Source: Piscinibacter gummiphilus
Lineage (GTDB): Bacteria; Pseudomonadota; Gammaproteobacteria; Burkholderiales; Burkholderiaceae_C
Length of the DNA stretch: 64,000 nucleotides
Direction of reading: 5' to 3'
Assembly (NCBI RefSeq): GCF_002116905.1
Contig: NZ_CP015118.1
Coordinates: 4,526,001-4,590,000 of the forward strand
Made by a program: the position numbers and the translations under genes. Numbering within the stretch: the first letter of the stretch is position 1; each line of letters opens with the position of its first letter. Below, in pieces: positions 53,283 through 62,722 of the stretch. The notes beneath the pieces were generated by a model. That model ran no database searches. It had not been told where the DNA came from and saw nothing but the letters and a program-made list of their open reading frames with translations.

Positions 53283-55418
53283 ATGGAGCCCATCTTCATC
53301 GCCGTCGGAGTCCTGGCCCTGCTCATCCTGGGCCTGTTCGCCATGTTCGCCAAGTTCTACCGCAAGGTGGAGCAAGGCTACGCGCTCATCGTGAACACGC
53401 TGCGCGCCGACCCCGACGTCACCTTCACCGGCCACATGGTGTACCCCATCATCCACAAGGCCGAGCTGATGGACATCTCCGTGAAGACCGTCGAGATCGA
53501 CCGCTCGGGCAACCAGGGCCTGATCTGCAAGGACAACATCCGCGCCGACATCAAGGTGAAGTTCTTCGTGCGCGTGAACAACACGGCCGACGACGTGCTG
53601 AAGGTGGCCCAGAACATCGGCTGCGAGCGCGCGTCGAACCACGAGACGCTCGAGGAGCTGTTCTCGGCCAAGTTCTCCGAAGGCCTCAAGACCGTCGGCA
53701 AGAAGATGGACTTCGTGGACCTGTACCAGGACCGCGCCCACTTCCGCGAGGAGATCCTGAAGGCCATCGGCGGTGACCTGTCCGGCTACAAGCTGGACGA
53801 CGCCGCCATCGACTACCTCGAGCAGACGCCGCTGCACAAGCTCGATTCGAACAACATCCTCGATGCCCAGGGCATCCGCAAGATCACCGAACTCACCGCG
53901 GTGGAGCACGTGCGCACGAACGAGCTGCGCCGCAACGAGGAGATGCAGATCAAGAAGAAGGACGTCGAGGCGCAGGAGACGCTGCTGGAGCTCGAGCGCC
54001 AGCAGTCCGACGCCCAGTCGCGCCAGAAGCGCGAGGTGGCCTCGGTGCGCGCGCGCGAGGAAGCGGAGACCGCCAAGGTGCAGGCCGAGGAGCAGGCCAA
54101 GACCGAGCTCGCCCGCCTGAACACCGAGCAGGTCGTGTCGGTGCAGCAGGAGAACGTGCTGCGCGAGAAGGAAGTGGCCGAGAACAACCGCAAGCGTGCG
54201 GTGGCCATCGAGGAGGAAAAGGTCATCCGCGCCCGCCAGCTCGAGATCGTCGCGCGCGAGAAGGAAGTGACGCTGCAGCAGATCGACAAGGAAAAGGCGG
54301 TCGAGGTGCAGAAGAAGGCCATCGCCGACGTGATCCGCGAGCGCATCGTCGTCGAGCGCACGGTGGCCGAGCAGGAGGAGGCGATCAAGGACGTGCGTGT
54401 GGTGGCCGAGGCCGACCGCACGAAGAAATCCACGATCATCATGGCCGAAGGCCAGGCCGAAGAGAAGCTGGTGCTGGAGGTGAAGGCCGCCGAGGCCCAG
54501 GAGCGCCGCGCTCGCCACAAGGCCACCGAGGAGCAGACGCTCGCCGAGGCCCGCTTCAAGGTCGCCGAGCGTGACGCCGAATCGAAGAAGCGCGAGGCCG
54601 AAGGCCTCACCGCCATCGCCGCCGCCCCGGGCCTGGCCGACGCCCGCGTGCTGATCGCCAGCGCCGACGCGAAGGAGAAGCAGGGCCTCGTCGACGCCAA
54701 GGTGGAACTCGCGCGCGCCGAAGCGCTGCTGAAGACCGGCCAGGCCACCGCCACCGTGGTGGAAGCGACCGCCATGGCGGAAGCCTCCGGCCTGCGCGCG
54801 AAGCTCGAGGCCGAGGCGCAGGGCAAGGAAAAGCTGGGCATGGCCGAGGTGTCGGTGCGTGCCGCCGATGCGGACGCCGCGCTGAAGTCGGGCCAGGTCG
54901 ACGCCCAGGTGGTCGAGGCCAAGTTCAACGCCGAGGCGAAGGGCCTGCGCGAGAAGTTCGAGGCCATGAAGGCCATGGGCCCGGACACCCGCGCGCACGA
55001 GGAGTACCGCATGCGCCTCGAGATGGCGCACGTCGAGACGCTCAAGGGCATCGATGCGCAGACCGCCATCGCGAAGGACCAGGCCGAGGTGCTGGGCACG
55101 GCGCTCGCCAAGGCCAACATCGACATCGTCGGCGGCCAGGGCGACTACTTCGAGAGGTTCGTCAACGCCATCTCGATCGGCAAGAACATCGACGGCACCA
55201 TCGCGAAGAGCAACACGCTGCAGGTCGCGTTCAAGGACCAGCTGGCCGGCAACCGCGACGTGATCGAGGACGTGCGCACGGTGGTGGGCGCGCTCGGCGA
55301 CTCGACGGCCGAGCTGAAGGACCTCACCGTCTCGGCCCTGCTGGGCAAGGTGATGCGCGACGGCAGCGAGTCGCAGAAGGCCGCGCTGCAGGGGCTGCTG
55401 AACGGGTTCAAGCAGTAA
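53283..55418 (+). CDS. yqiK: Flotillin-family membrane scaffold protein (YqiK-like)
   Basis: 711 residues. A single N-terminal membrane anchor (about 4-24) is followed by an SPFH/band-7 domain (about 30-200), then a long charged flotillin coiled coil (about 200-600) rich in Glu, Ala and Lys, and a C-terminal helical part. Flotillins form large cage-like assemblies on membranes and organise lipid microdomains. It comes right after yqiJ and 6 bp before the giant ATPase gene. Ribosome site GAGGGAAG. Confidence 0.93.
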   Translation: MEPIFIAVGVLALLILGLFAMFAKFYRKVEQGYALIVNTLRADPDVTFTGHMVYPIIHKAELMDISVKTVEIDRSGNQGLICKDNIRADIKVKFFVRVNNTADDVLKVAQNIGCERASNHETLEELFSAKFSEGLKTVGKKMDFVDLYQDRAHFREEILKAIGGDLSGYKLDDAAIDYLEQTPLHKLDSNNILDAQGIRKITELTAVEHVRTNELRRNEEMQIKKKDVEAQETLLELERQQSDAQSRQKREVASVRAREEAETAKVQAEEQAKTELARLNTEQVVSVQQENVLREKEVAENNRKRAVAIEEEKVIRARQLEIVAREKEVTLQQIDKEKAVEVQKKAIADVIRERIVVERTVAEQEEAIKDVRVVAEADRTKKSTIIMAEGQAEEKLVLEVKAAEAQERRARHKATEEQTLAEARFKVAERDAESKKREAEGLTAIAAAPGLADARVLIASADAKEKQGLVDAKVELARAEALLKTGQATATVVEATAMAEASGLRAKLEAEAQGKEKLGMAEVSVRAADADAALKSGQVDAQVVEAKFNAEAKGLREKFEAMKAMGPDTRAHEEYRMRLEMAHVETLKGIDAQTAIAKDQAEVLGTALAKANIDIVGGQGDYFERFVNAISIGKNIDGTIAKSNTLQVAFKDQLAGNRDVIEDVRTVVGALGDSTAELKDLTVSALLGKVMRDGSESQKAALQGLLNGFKQ

Positions 55419-55424
55419 CCCGGC

Positions 55425-58400
55425 ATGGCGGACACCTCCTCCACCGACACCACCGAACGGATGGTGGCCGACAGCGGCTCCTACGAGCTGCTGAAGAAGC
55501 GCCTCGCCGACCAGGGCGGCACGCTCCTCGAACAGGCCCGCGCGCTCAACACCGCGCGGCTGGCCGAGTTCGGCCGCTCCGAGCAGGCGATGATCCTGCG
55601 CACGCGGGCACGCACCGAGAACAACTGCGTCGCCCGCGACCTGGTCGTCATCGGCGACCTGTTCCTGTTCGGCTACAACGTCTTCATCGGGCTGCGCAAG
55701 GAAACGGCCGTGGAGGACGTCTTCGCGCTGTACCGGCTGCCCGCGGCGGACGGCGGCGACGAACTCGAATCGGTGCCGTCGGCCGGCACCTTCCTCGACG
55801 ACCCGCGCTTCCTCGCCGACTTCCGCGAGCTCTACACCTACTACAAGCAGGCCACGCTGACGCAGCTGCGTGTCACGCACGACAAGCTGCTCGCGGCGTT
55901 CCAGATCGGCCAGCAGGTCAGCGACGTGCGGGTGTTCCGCTGGTCCATCGAGAACGACGGGGCGATCCGCTACACCGACAACCGCGGTGAACGCGACATC
56001 GCGCTGCCCCCGAGCCACGACTTCGAATGGACGGTGTGCACGCGCGAGGACCACGTGGGCGGCAGCTTCCCCCACATCAACATCCTCGACACGGTGTTCG
56101 TCGAGACGCTCGGTGGCGACCTCACCGTCAAGATCGAGAACAACACCGAGACCGGCCACGGCATCTACAGCGAGCCGGTGAGCGACCCCACGCAGTCGCT
56201 CACCGACGCCGAGGTGGCCTACGCGAAGCTCGGGCTGCTGATCCTGCTGCGGGTCAAGCCGTACCGCGAGACGCAGACGCGCTACCTCGTCTACAACACC
56301 CGCACACAGCAGGTGCAGCGCATCGACGCCATCGGCGCCTCGTGCATCCAGCTGCCGGAGGACCACGGCATCGTCTTCCCCGGCGGCTGCTACCTGCAGT
56401 CCGGCGAAACGAAGACCTTCGACCTGCCCGGCGAACTGGTGGACGCGCTGCGCTTCAAGCGCATGGTGCGTTCGCCGAACGGCGAGGACGTGCTCTACAT
56501 CTTCTCGCAGCCGGCCAGCGGCCACTACGGCCTCTTCACGTACAACCTGATCGAGAAGGCCCTGAGCCCGCCGATCGTCGTGAACGGCTACGCCCGGCTG
56601 CCCGACGGCCGCATGCTCGTGTTCCAGGCCGACCGCGGCGAACCCGTGCGTGTGCACCCGATGCAGCTGTGGCAGACGCCCTTCGCGCACGAGGAACACG
56701 CGAGCCGCCAGCCCCGGGGCACCGGCTTCTTCGGCCGCGTGGGCAACGCCGACCTCGTGCGCGGCGTGTCCGACCTGATGGGCATCGCCCGGGCCGTGCG
56801 CGAGCAGGTGCCCACCCGCGCCGCGTACGACGACCTGATCCGCCAGTGCACCCGCCTGGCCGACGCATACTTCTGGCTCGACGCGCCCGAGGCCGGCGGC
56901 CTGCACACGACGCTGCGCGCCATCGCCGACGCGTCGCGCAACACCCTCGCCGAGTTCGAGAAGGTGGACGCCATCCGGCGCGACACCGCCCGCGCGCTCA
57001 CGCAGGCCGAAGGCGCCCAACGCGCGCTCACCACCGACATCGCCAGCATGCTCTGGCGGCGTCCCGACGATTTCATGCAGGCGCTCGGCCGCCTGCGCGA
57101 GCAGCGCGGCCAGCTGCAGATGCTCCGCGAGCTGCGGTACGCCGACCTCGACCGCATCGGTGCGATGGACGCCGAGCTCGTGGCGGAGCAGCAGCGCGTG
57201 GGCGAGCGCGCGCTGCAGTTCCTCGCGGACGAGCGGGCCTTCGACGGCCACCAGAAGGAACTGGCACGCCTCGCCGCCGAACTGCCTCAGGCCGGCACCA
57301 CGTCGCTGCTGGCCCAGGTGCTGGAAACGCTCGACGGCCTCGCCGCCGGTGTCGACGTGCTCACCGAACAGCTGGGCAACCTGCCGGGCGGCGACGCCGT
57401 CGTCCGCACCGCCATCCTCGACCGCATCTCGCTGCTCTACACCGAGATCAACCGCCTGCGCGCCGACGCGCGCAACCGGCGCAAGACCCTCGGCTCGAGC
57501 GAGGCGGCCGCCGAGTTCGGCGCGCAGTTCAAGCTCTTCGGCCAGGCGGTCGACAACGCCCTCGAGTTCGCCGACACGCCCGAGAAGTGCGACGACACCC
57601 TCACCCGCCTGCTGGCCCAGCTGGAGGAACTGGAAGGCCGCTTCGCCGAACAGGAAGGGTTCCTCGCCGACATCGCCGACAAGCGCGAAGCCGTGGTGGA
57701 AGCCCTGTCGGCCCGACGCCAGACGCTGGTCGACGCCCGGCAGCGCCGCGCACAGGCGCTGGTGGACGCGGCCGGCCGCATCCTCGACGGCGTGCCCCGC
57801 CGCGTGTCGCAGCTGGCCGACCTCGCGCAGGTGCACAGCTACTTCGCCGCCGACCCGCTGCTCGCGAAACTGCGCAAGCTGATCGAGGACCTGCGGGCGC
57901 AAGGCGCGGCCGTCGCCGCCGACGACCTCGACACGCGCCTCAAGACCGCCCGCGACTCGGCACTGCGCGCCGTGCGCGACAAGAGCGAACTCGTCGCCGA
58001 CGACGGCAACACGCTGCGCCTCGGCCGCCACGCCTTCACGATCAACCGCCAGCCGCTCGATCTCACGCTGGTGCCGAAGGACGACGGGCTCGCCTATCAC
58101 CTGTCCGGCACGGACTACCACGCGCCCGTGGACGAGCCTCGCCTCGCGCCACTCGCCGCCTACGGGTCGCGGCCGCTGGTGTCGGAGAGCCCGTCGCTCG
58201 CCCGCGCCGAGTTCCTCGCCGGGCGCTTCCTCGAAGCCGCGCAGCGGGGCGAGGTGTCGCTCTCGTGGGACGAGTTGTCCCGCTTGGCCGGCGACGGCGC
58301 CGAGTCGCATGCGGCGCTGCTGTCGGCGCTGCGCCAGTACGCTGCCCCCCGCTACCAGGAGGGCTACCAGAAGGGTGTGCACGACGAGGACGCGGCCCGC

Positions 58401-60584
58401 GTGCTCGCCGCGCTGGTCTCGATGCAGGCCCAGGCCGGGCTGCTCGCCTGGGGCCCCACCGAGCGCGCGCTGGCCCAGCTCTACTGGCACCACGGCCGCT
58501 TCGTCGCCGAACGCGAGTCGCTGCAGCGGCGTGCCCGCGCGGCGATGCAGATGCGCGAGCTGTTCGGGACTCGCGACGCGATGGTCCGGCTGGAGGCCGA
58601 CATCGCACAGGCCCTGTCGGACTTCGCCCGCGAAGTGCTGCCCGACCTGCTGCCCGAGGACGGCGCCACCGACCGCGCGCAGCAGCTGGCCACGCTGACC
58701 CGACAGTCCGCCACGTACTTCATCCACCAGCTCGCGAGCGAACACGGTGCCGAAGCCTGGGTGCTGAGCGGCGCGGGCCAGGACCTGGCCGACGCGCTGT
58801 CGCGCGAGCTGGAACGCGGCGGCCGCCTGGCCGCCTGGTCGGCCGACCTCGACGCCGCCACCGCCCCCGAACGCTGGCGCCTCGCCCGCGACTGGGTGGG
58901 GGCGTTCGCCCGCACCCAGTCGCCCGACGCACTCGCCTGGATCGACGACGCCGCCATGGTGTTCGCCCTCCCCGGCCCCCGCGCGCGCATCAACGCCACC
59001 CTCGACGTCGCGCTGACCGGCCTGCTCGCCGAACACCCGCGCGTGGCCGGCGGCCAGCTCGCGCTGAACCTCAACGACTTCTGGCGCCGCTACCTGCACC
59101 ACACCGGCCACGACGTGCCCGGCTTCGAAGCGCTGCAGGCGCTGCGCCACGAGCTGATCGCGAAGGAGAAGACGCGCCTGCGGCTGACGCAGTTCCAGGC
59201 GAAGCCGCTGTCGACGTTCGTGCGCAACCGGCTCATCGACGAGGTGTACCTGCCACTCGTGGGCGACAACCTGGCGAAGCAGCTCGGCGCGGCCGGTGAA
59301 GGCAACCGCACCGACCGCATGGGCCTGCTGCTGCTCATCTCGCCGCCGGGCTACGGCAAGACAACGCTGATGGAGTACGTGGCGGACCGCCTGGGCCTGA
59401 TCTTCGTGCGCATCAACTGCCCCGCGCTCGGCCACCAGGTCACGAGCATCGACCCGGCCACCGCGCCCAACAGCGCCGCGCGCCAGGAACTCGAGAAGCT
59501 CAACCTCGGGCTCGAGATGGGCAACAACGTGATGCTGTACCTCGACGACATCCAGCACACGAACCCCGAGTTCCTGCAGAAGTTCATCGCGCTGGCCGAC
59601 GGCACGCGCCGCATCGAAGGCGTGTGGAACGGCGAGACCCGCAGCCACGACCTGCGCGGCAAGCGCTTCGCGGTGGTGATGGCGGGCAACCCGTACACCG
59701 AGTCGGGCGACGTGTTCAAGATCCCGGACATGCTGGCCAACCGCGCGGACATCTACAACCTGGGTGACGTGCTGGGCGGCAAGGAGGCGATCTTCGCGCT
59801 GTCGTACATCGAGAATGCGCTCACCGCGAACCCCGCGCTGATGCCGCTCGCCTCGCGCGACCCGCAGGACGTGCACCGCCTCGTGCGCCTGGCCTCGGGC
59901 GAGGACGTGCCGTCGAGCACGTTCACGCACGCGTACAGCGCGGCTGAACTGGAAGAACTCACCGCGCTGATGCAGCGGCTCTTCCGCGCGCGCGACCTGC
60001 TGCTCAAGGTCAACCTCGCCTACATCGAGTCGGCCGCGCAGCAGGATGCCTACCGCACCGAGCCGCCGTTCAAGCTGCAGGGCAGCTACCGCAACATGAC
60101 GAAGCTCGCGGGCAAGATCACCGCGCTGATGCGCGACGACGAACTCGACGCGCTGCTGCGCGACCACTACCGCGGCGAGGCGCAGACGCTCACGACCGGC
60201 GCGGAGGAGAACCTGCTCAAGCTCGCGCAGCTGCTGGGCCGCCCCACGGCCGACGAGGACAGGCGCTACCGCGACATCCGCGACGAGTTCGTCCGGCGCC
60301 GCAAGCTGGGCGGCGACGACACCGACGGCAGCACGCGCATCGCCAGCACCCTCCTCGACGTGGCCCGCGCGGTCGACGGCCTGAAGCCGGAGGCGCCGAA
60401 CGACGAGGGCCGGCGCATGGCCGACGCGCTGCTCGAGTTGTCGATCACGTACCGCAAGATCATGGTGCCGCTGATCGCCGCCACCGAACACCGGCTGAAG
60501 CTCGACAGCTCCATCCGCGACGAGGTCGAACGGGTCGGCCGCGCGCTGGAGGACGTCAAGCGCAAGACCTCGCCGAAGGCCTGA
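55425..60584 (+). CDS. Giant coiled-coil AAA+ ATPase
   Basis: 1719 residues. The N-terminal part (about 60-430) is beta-rich and propeller-like. The middle (about 450-850) contains long helices and coiled coil. A further helical region precedes a C-terminal AAA+ module at about 1240-1500: Walker A PPGYGKT (about 1307-1313), Walker B VMLYLDDI (about 1368-1375), sensor-1 AGNPYTES (about 1421), and NRAD, a possible Arg finger. The second Walker B acid is Asp rather than the usual Glu. Relatives are labelled DNA repair ATPase, a name I see no evidence for here. The context suggests remodelling of PspA or flotillin polymers. Confidence 0.92.
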   Translation: MADTSSTDTTERMVADSGSYELLKKRLADQGGTLLEQARALNTARLAEFGRSEQAMILRTRARTENNCVARDLVVIGDLFLFGYNVFIGLRKETAVEDVFALYRLPAADGGDELESVPSAGTFLDDPRFLADFRELYTYYKQATLTQLRVTHDKLLAAFQIGQQVSDVRVFRWSIENDGAIRYTDNRGERDIALPPSHDFEWTVCTREDHVGGSFPHINILDTVFVETLGGDLTVKIENNTETGHGIYSEPVSDPTQSLTDAEVAYAKLGLLILLRVKPYRETQTRYLVYNTRTQQVQRIDAIGASCIQLPEDHGIVFPGGCYLQSGETKTFDLPGELVDALRFKRMVRSPNGEDVLYIFSQPASGHYGLFTYNLIEKALSPPIVVNGYARLPDGRMLVFQADRGEPVRVHPMQLWQTPFAHEEHASRQPRGTGFFGRVGNADLVRGVSDLMGIARAVREQVPTRAAYDDLIRQCTRLADAYFWLDAPEAGGLHTTLRAIADASRNTLAEFEKVDAIRRDTARALTQAEGAQRALTTDIASMLWRRPDDFMQALGRLREQRGQLQMLRELRYADLDRIGAMDAELVAEQQRVGERALQFLADERAFDGHQKELARLAAELPQAGTTSLLAQVLETLDGLAAGVDVLTEQLGNLPGGDAVVRTAILDRISLLYTEINRLRADARNRRKTLGSSEAAAEFGAQFKLFGQAVDNALEFADTPEKCDDTLTRLLAQLEELEGRFAEQEGFLADIADKREAVVEALSARRQTLVDARQRRAQALVDAAGRILDGVPRRVSQLADLAQVHSYFAADPLLAKLRKLIEDLRAQGAAVAADDLDTRLKTARDSALRAVRDKSELVADDGNTLRLGRHAFTINRQPLDLTLVPKDDGLAYHLSGTDYHAPVDEPRLAPLAAYGSRPLVSESPSLARAEFLAGRFLEAAQRGEVSLSWDELSRLAGDGAESHAALLSALRQYAAPRYQEGYQKGVHDEDAARVLAALVSMQAQAGLLAWGPTERALAQLYWHHGRFVAERESLQRRARAAMQMRELFGTRDAMVRLEADIAQALSDFAREVLPDLLPEDGATDRAQQLATLTRQSATYFIHQLASEHGAEAWVLSGAGQDLADALSRELERGGRLAAWSADLDAATAPERWRLARDWVGAFARTQSPDALAWIDDAAMVFALPGPRARINATLDVALTGLLAEHPRVAGGQLALNLNDFWRRYLHHTGHDVPGFEALQALRHELIAKEKTRLRLTQFQAKPLSTFVRNRLIDEVYLPLVGDNLAKQLGAAGEGNRTDRMGLLLLISPPGYGKTTLMEYVADRLGLIFVRINCPALGHQVTSIDPATAPNSAARQELEKLNLGLEMGNNVMLYLDDIQHTNPEFLQKFIALADGTRRIEGVWNGETRSHDLRGKRFAVVMAGNPYTESGDVFKIPDMLANRADIYNLGDVLGGKEAIFALSYIENALTANPALMPLASRDPQDVHRLVRLASGEDVPSSTFTHAYSAAELEELTALMQRLFRARDLLLKVNLAYIESAAQQDAYRTEPPFKLQGSYRNMTKLAGKITALMRDDELDALLRDHYRGEAQTLTTGAEENLLKLAQLLGRPTADEDRRYRDIRDEFVRRRKLGGDDTDGSTRIASTLLDVARAVDGLKPEAPNDEGRRMADALLELSITYRKIMVPLIAATEHRLKLDSSIRDEVERVGRALEDVKRKTSPKA

Positions 60585-60589
60585 CCACC

Positions 60590-61282
60590 ATGGAACTTCT
60601 CCTGACCCAGATCGAACTGTCGATCGCCGACGAGCGCCTGAGCGACGACGAGAAGCGCGCCCTCACGCAGGCGCTGCGCCAGGCGTCACCGCCCGAGGAA
60701 GGGCTGCGCCAACTGCGCAACCGCGCGTTCGACCTCGTGCGCGAGCGCCTCGCGGCGTCGCCTTCGCCCGACGACGTGGCCGGCCTGCTGAAGTGGCTCG
60801 AGGGTGTCGTGCGCGCGCTGGACGTGGGCCGCGCGCCACAGGGCACGCCGGTCGCGTCGGCCTGTTTCAGTCCCGGCATGGCCTGCCTGCAGGCCATCGT
60901 CGACCGCCTGCGTGCGGCGCGGCGCCAGGCCGACCTCTGCGTCTTCACGCTGTCGGACGACCGCATCACGGCCGAGGTGCTGGCGGCCCACGCGCGCGGC
61001 GTGGCCGTGCGCATCGTGACCGACAACGACAAGGAGTTCGACGCCGGCAGCGACATCGCGCAGCTGCGCCAGGCCGGCATTCCCGTGGCCGTCGATCGCA
61101 CCGACGCGCACATGCACCACAAGTTCGCGCTGTTCGACGGCACGTGGCTGCTCAACGGCAGCTACAACTGGACGCGCAGCGCGGCGCAGGTCAACGAGGA
61201 GAACCTCGTGGTCCAGAACGACCCCGGCCTCGTGCGCCAGTTCCAGGTGCAGTTCGACACCCTCTGGAAACGACTCCACTAG
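60590..61282 (+). CDS. Phospholipase D-like protein with one HKD motif
   Basis: 230 residues. A helical N-terminus (about 1-80) precedes a PLD domain with a single HKD motif: H176, K178 and D183 in HHKFALFD, with GSYNWTRS following. Proteins with one motif, such as Nuc and mitochondrial PLD6, act as dimers and cleave cardiolipin or nucleic acid. No signal peptide. It starts 5 bp after the ATPase. Cleavage of anionic lipid or of DNA are both possible. Confidence 0.9.
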   Translation: MELLLTQIELSIADERLSDDEKRALTQALRQASPPEEGLRQLRNRAFDLVRERLAASPSPDDVAGLLKWLEGVVRALDVGRAPQGTPVASACFSPGMACLQAIVDRLRAARRQADLCVFTLSDDRITAEVLAAHARGVAVRIVTDNDKEFDAGSDIAQLRQAGIPVAVDRTDAHMHHKFALFDGTWLLNGSYNWTRSAAQVNEENLVVQNDPGLVRQFQVQFDTLWKRLH

Positions 61283-61291
61283 GACCCGCCC

Positions 61292-62095
61292 ATGGCACGA
61301 CCGGAATTCAACTGGAAACTTCCCCCCGAGATCACGCAGCGGCTCGGCCATGACAGCTACGGCGCGCAGCGCGCCATCCACGAAGGCGACCACCTGCTCG
61401 TGGTGCTGCACGAGCCACCGGTGAACGAGGGCAACGAACGCGAGCACCGCGTGTTCCTGCGCGGCCCCGATGGCGCATGGCGCTTCCAGGGCGCGGAACA
61501 CGGCCAGCACATGATGGCCGACCTGCTGACCCGCTACGAAACGCTGCTGGGGCAGGCCGAGCAGCAATACGCGTCGGCCGACAACGCCGACGACCTGTTC
61601 CCGCTGCTCGACCGCCTGCTGCCCACGAGCCGCGCCGCGGTCAACCTGCGCGATGCGCTGCAGCAGGCCCGGGACCGCGTCAAGGAAGACCGGCTGCTCA
61701 TCACGTGGCGCGACCGCGCGGTGGACGTGGCCCGCGGCTTCGAACTGCTGCTGGCGAACGCCCGGCTCGCGCTCGACTACCGCCTCGCGAAGCAGGCCGA
61801 GGCGCAGACCCAGGCGGCGCTGGCCGGCACCCGCGCCCAGCTCAAGCTCAACACCATCGCCGCCCTCACCTTCCCGCTGATGACGGTGGCCGCGGTGTTC
61901 GGCATGAACCTGCACCACGGGCTGGAGAACCAGGCGGGGTGGCTGTTCTGGGCGGTGTTCGCGGCCGGGCTGGCGCTGGGGCTGGTGGTGAAGTCGTGGG
62001 TGCGCGGAGCCCCGCCGCCTGCGCCGGTGAAACCCGGCGGCACGCGAAATGCACTCGGCAAGAAGGCGAGCCCCCGTGCACGGAAAACCGTCTGA
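61292..62095 (+). CDS. CorA-like divalent-cation channel
   Basis: 267 residues, shorter than CorA (about 310-350). A cytoplasmic alpha/beta and helical part (about 1-185) precedes two membrane helices. The signature G204-M205-N206 ends the first helix (AAVFGMNLHH). The second is about 218-238, followed by a Pro/basic tail. The family forms pentameric magnesium channels, but the usual MPEL after GMN is replaced (LHHGLEN). It follows the PLD gene by 9 bp. Confidence 0.88.
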   Translation: MARPEFNWKLPPEITQRLGHDSYGAQRAIHEGDHLLVVLHEPPVNEGNEREHRVFLRGPDGAWRFQGAEHGQHMMADLLTRYETLLGQAEQQYASADNADDLFPLLDRLLPTSRAAVNLRDALQQARDRVKEDRLLITWRDRAVDVARGFELLLANARLALDYRLAKQAEAQTQAALAGTRAQLKLNTIAALTFPLMTVAAVFGMNLHHGLENQAGWLFWAVFAAGLALGLVVKSWVRGAPPPAPVKPGGTRNALGKKASPRARKTV

Positions 62096-62708
62096 CGGCA
62101 TGCCGGTCGTCGAGCGCCCGTTCTTCAACGTCCAGGTGTTCGCGGCCCCGCTCGACGAACTGGTGGCGAGGCTGTGCGCCGTGCCGCTGCGCGGCAAGGT
62201 CGCCCGCACCACACCGTTCGTCTTCCCGACTCAGCCCTACCACCAGGCGCCGGAGGATCCGCCGATGCTGCTGTGGACTCCATCGTGCGTGCCGGGCCTG
62301 ACCGCATTCATGCCAAATGTGGGCTCCGGCTGCTATTTCATCGCTGCCTATGCGGCCGAACGCCTGCGCATCGCAACGCTGCAGCTCCGCAGCACCGTTT
62401 CCGACGCCGAGTGGCCGATCAACGAACTGATCGCACACGAAGGCGGCGTCGAGCGGCGCATGGTCCGCGCGATGCGCGACAGCCCCCGCTGGGATTTCTG
62501 CGCGGTCGGCGATCCGCTCGCGATCGAGACCCCCTCGATGTATTCGGCCCGCCGCATCCGTGACCGCTTCCACCGCGTCGCCCTGCTCGACGCGGCGGAG
62601 CGTTGGGGTGCGCCACTGCGCGACCCGGCCTTCTGGCGCACCGACCGGACGGCGATGACCTTCAGCAGCGACGGGATCCTGCGGCACGAGCTGGCCCGCA
62701 TCGAGTGA
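62076..62708 (+). CDS. Hypothetical protein at the end of the cluster
   Basis: 210 residues from a GTG at 62076, which has ribosome site AAGGCGAG and overlaps the CorA-like gene by 20 bp. An ATG at 62100 would give 202 residues. Features: FFNVQVFAAPLDEL, GCYFIAAYAAERLRI, DFCAVGDPLAIETPS. It appears soluble and mixed alpha/beta. No recognised family. Overlap with the channel gene suggests it is part of the same transcript. Confidence 0.75.
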   Translation: MHGKPSDGMPVVERPFFNVQVFAAPLDELVARLCAVPLRGKVARTTPFVFPTQPYHQAPEDPPMLLWTPSCVPGLTAFMPNVGSGCYFIAAYAAERLRIATLQLRSTVSDAEWPINELIAHEGGVERRMVRAMRDSPRWDFCAVGDPLAIETPSMYSARRIRDRFHRVALLDAAERWGAPLRDPAFWRTDRTAMTFSSDGILRHELARIE

Positions 62709-62722
62709 CCGCGTCGGCCGCT

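Noticed and set aside
53184..60491. Very long open frame on the minus strand through the flotillin and ATPase genes (over 2400 codons)
   Set aside because: It is opposite to genes with clear domains and has a low-complexity, His/Val/Leu/Arg-rich composition. High GC makes such shadow frames common.
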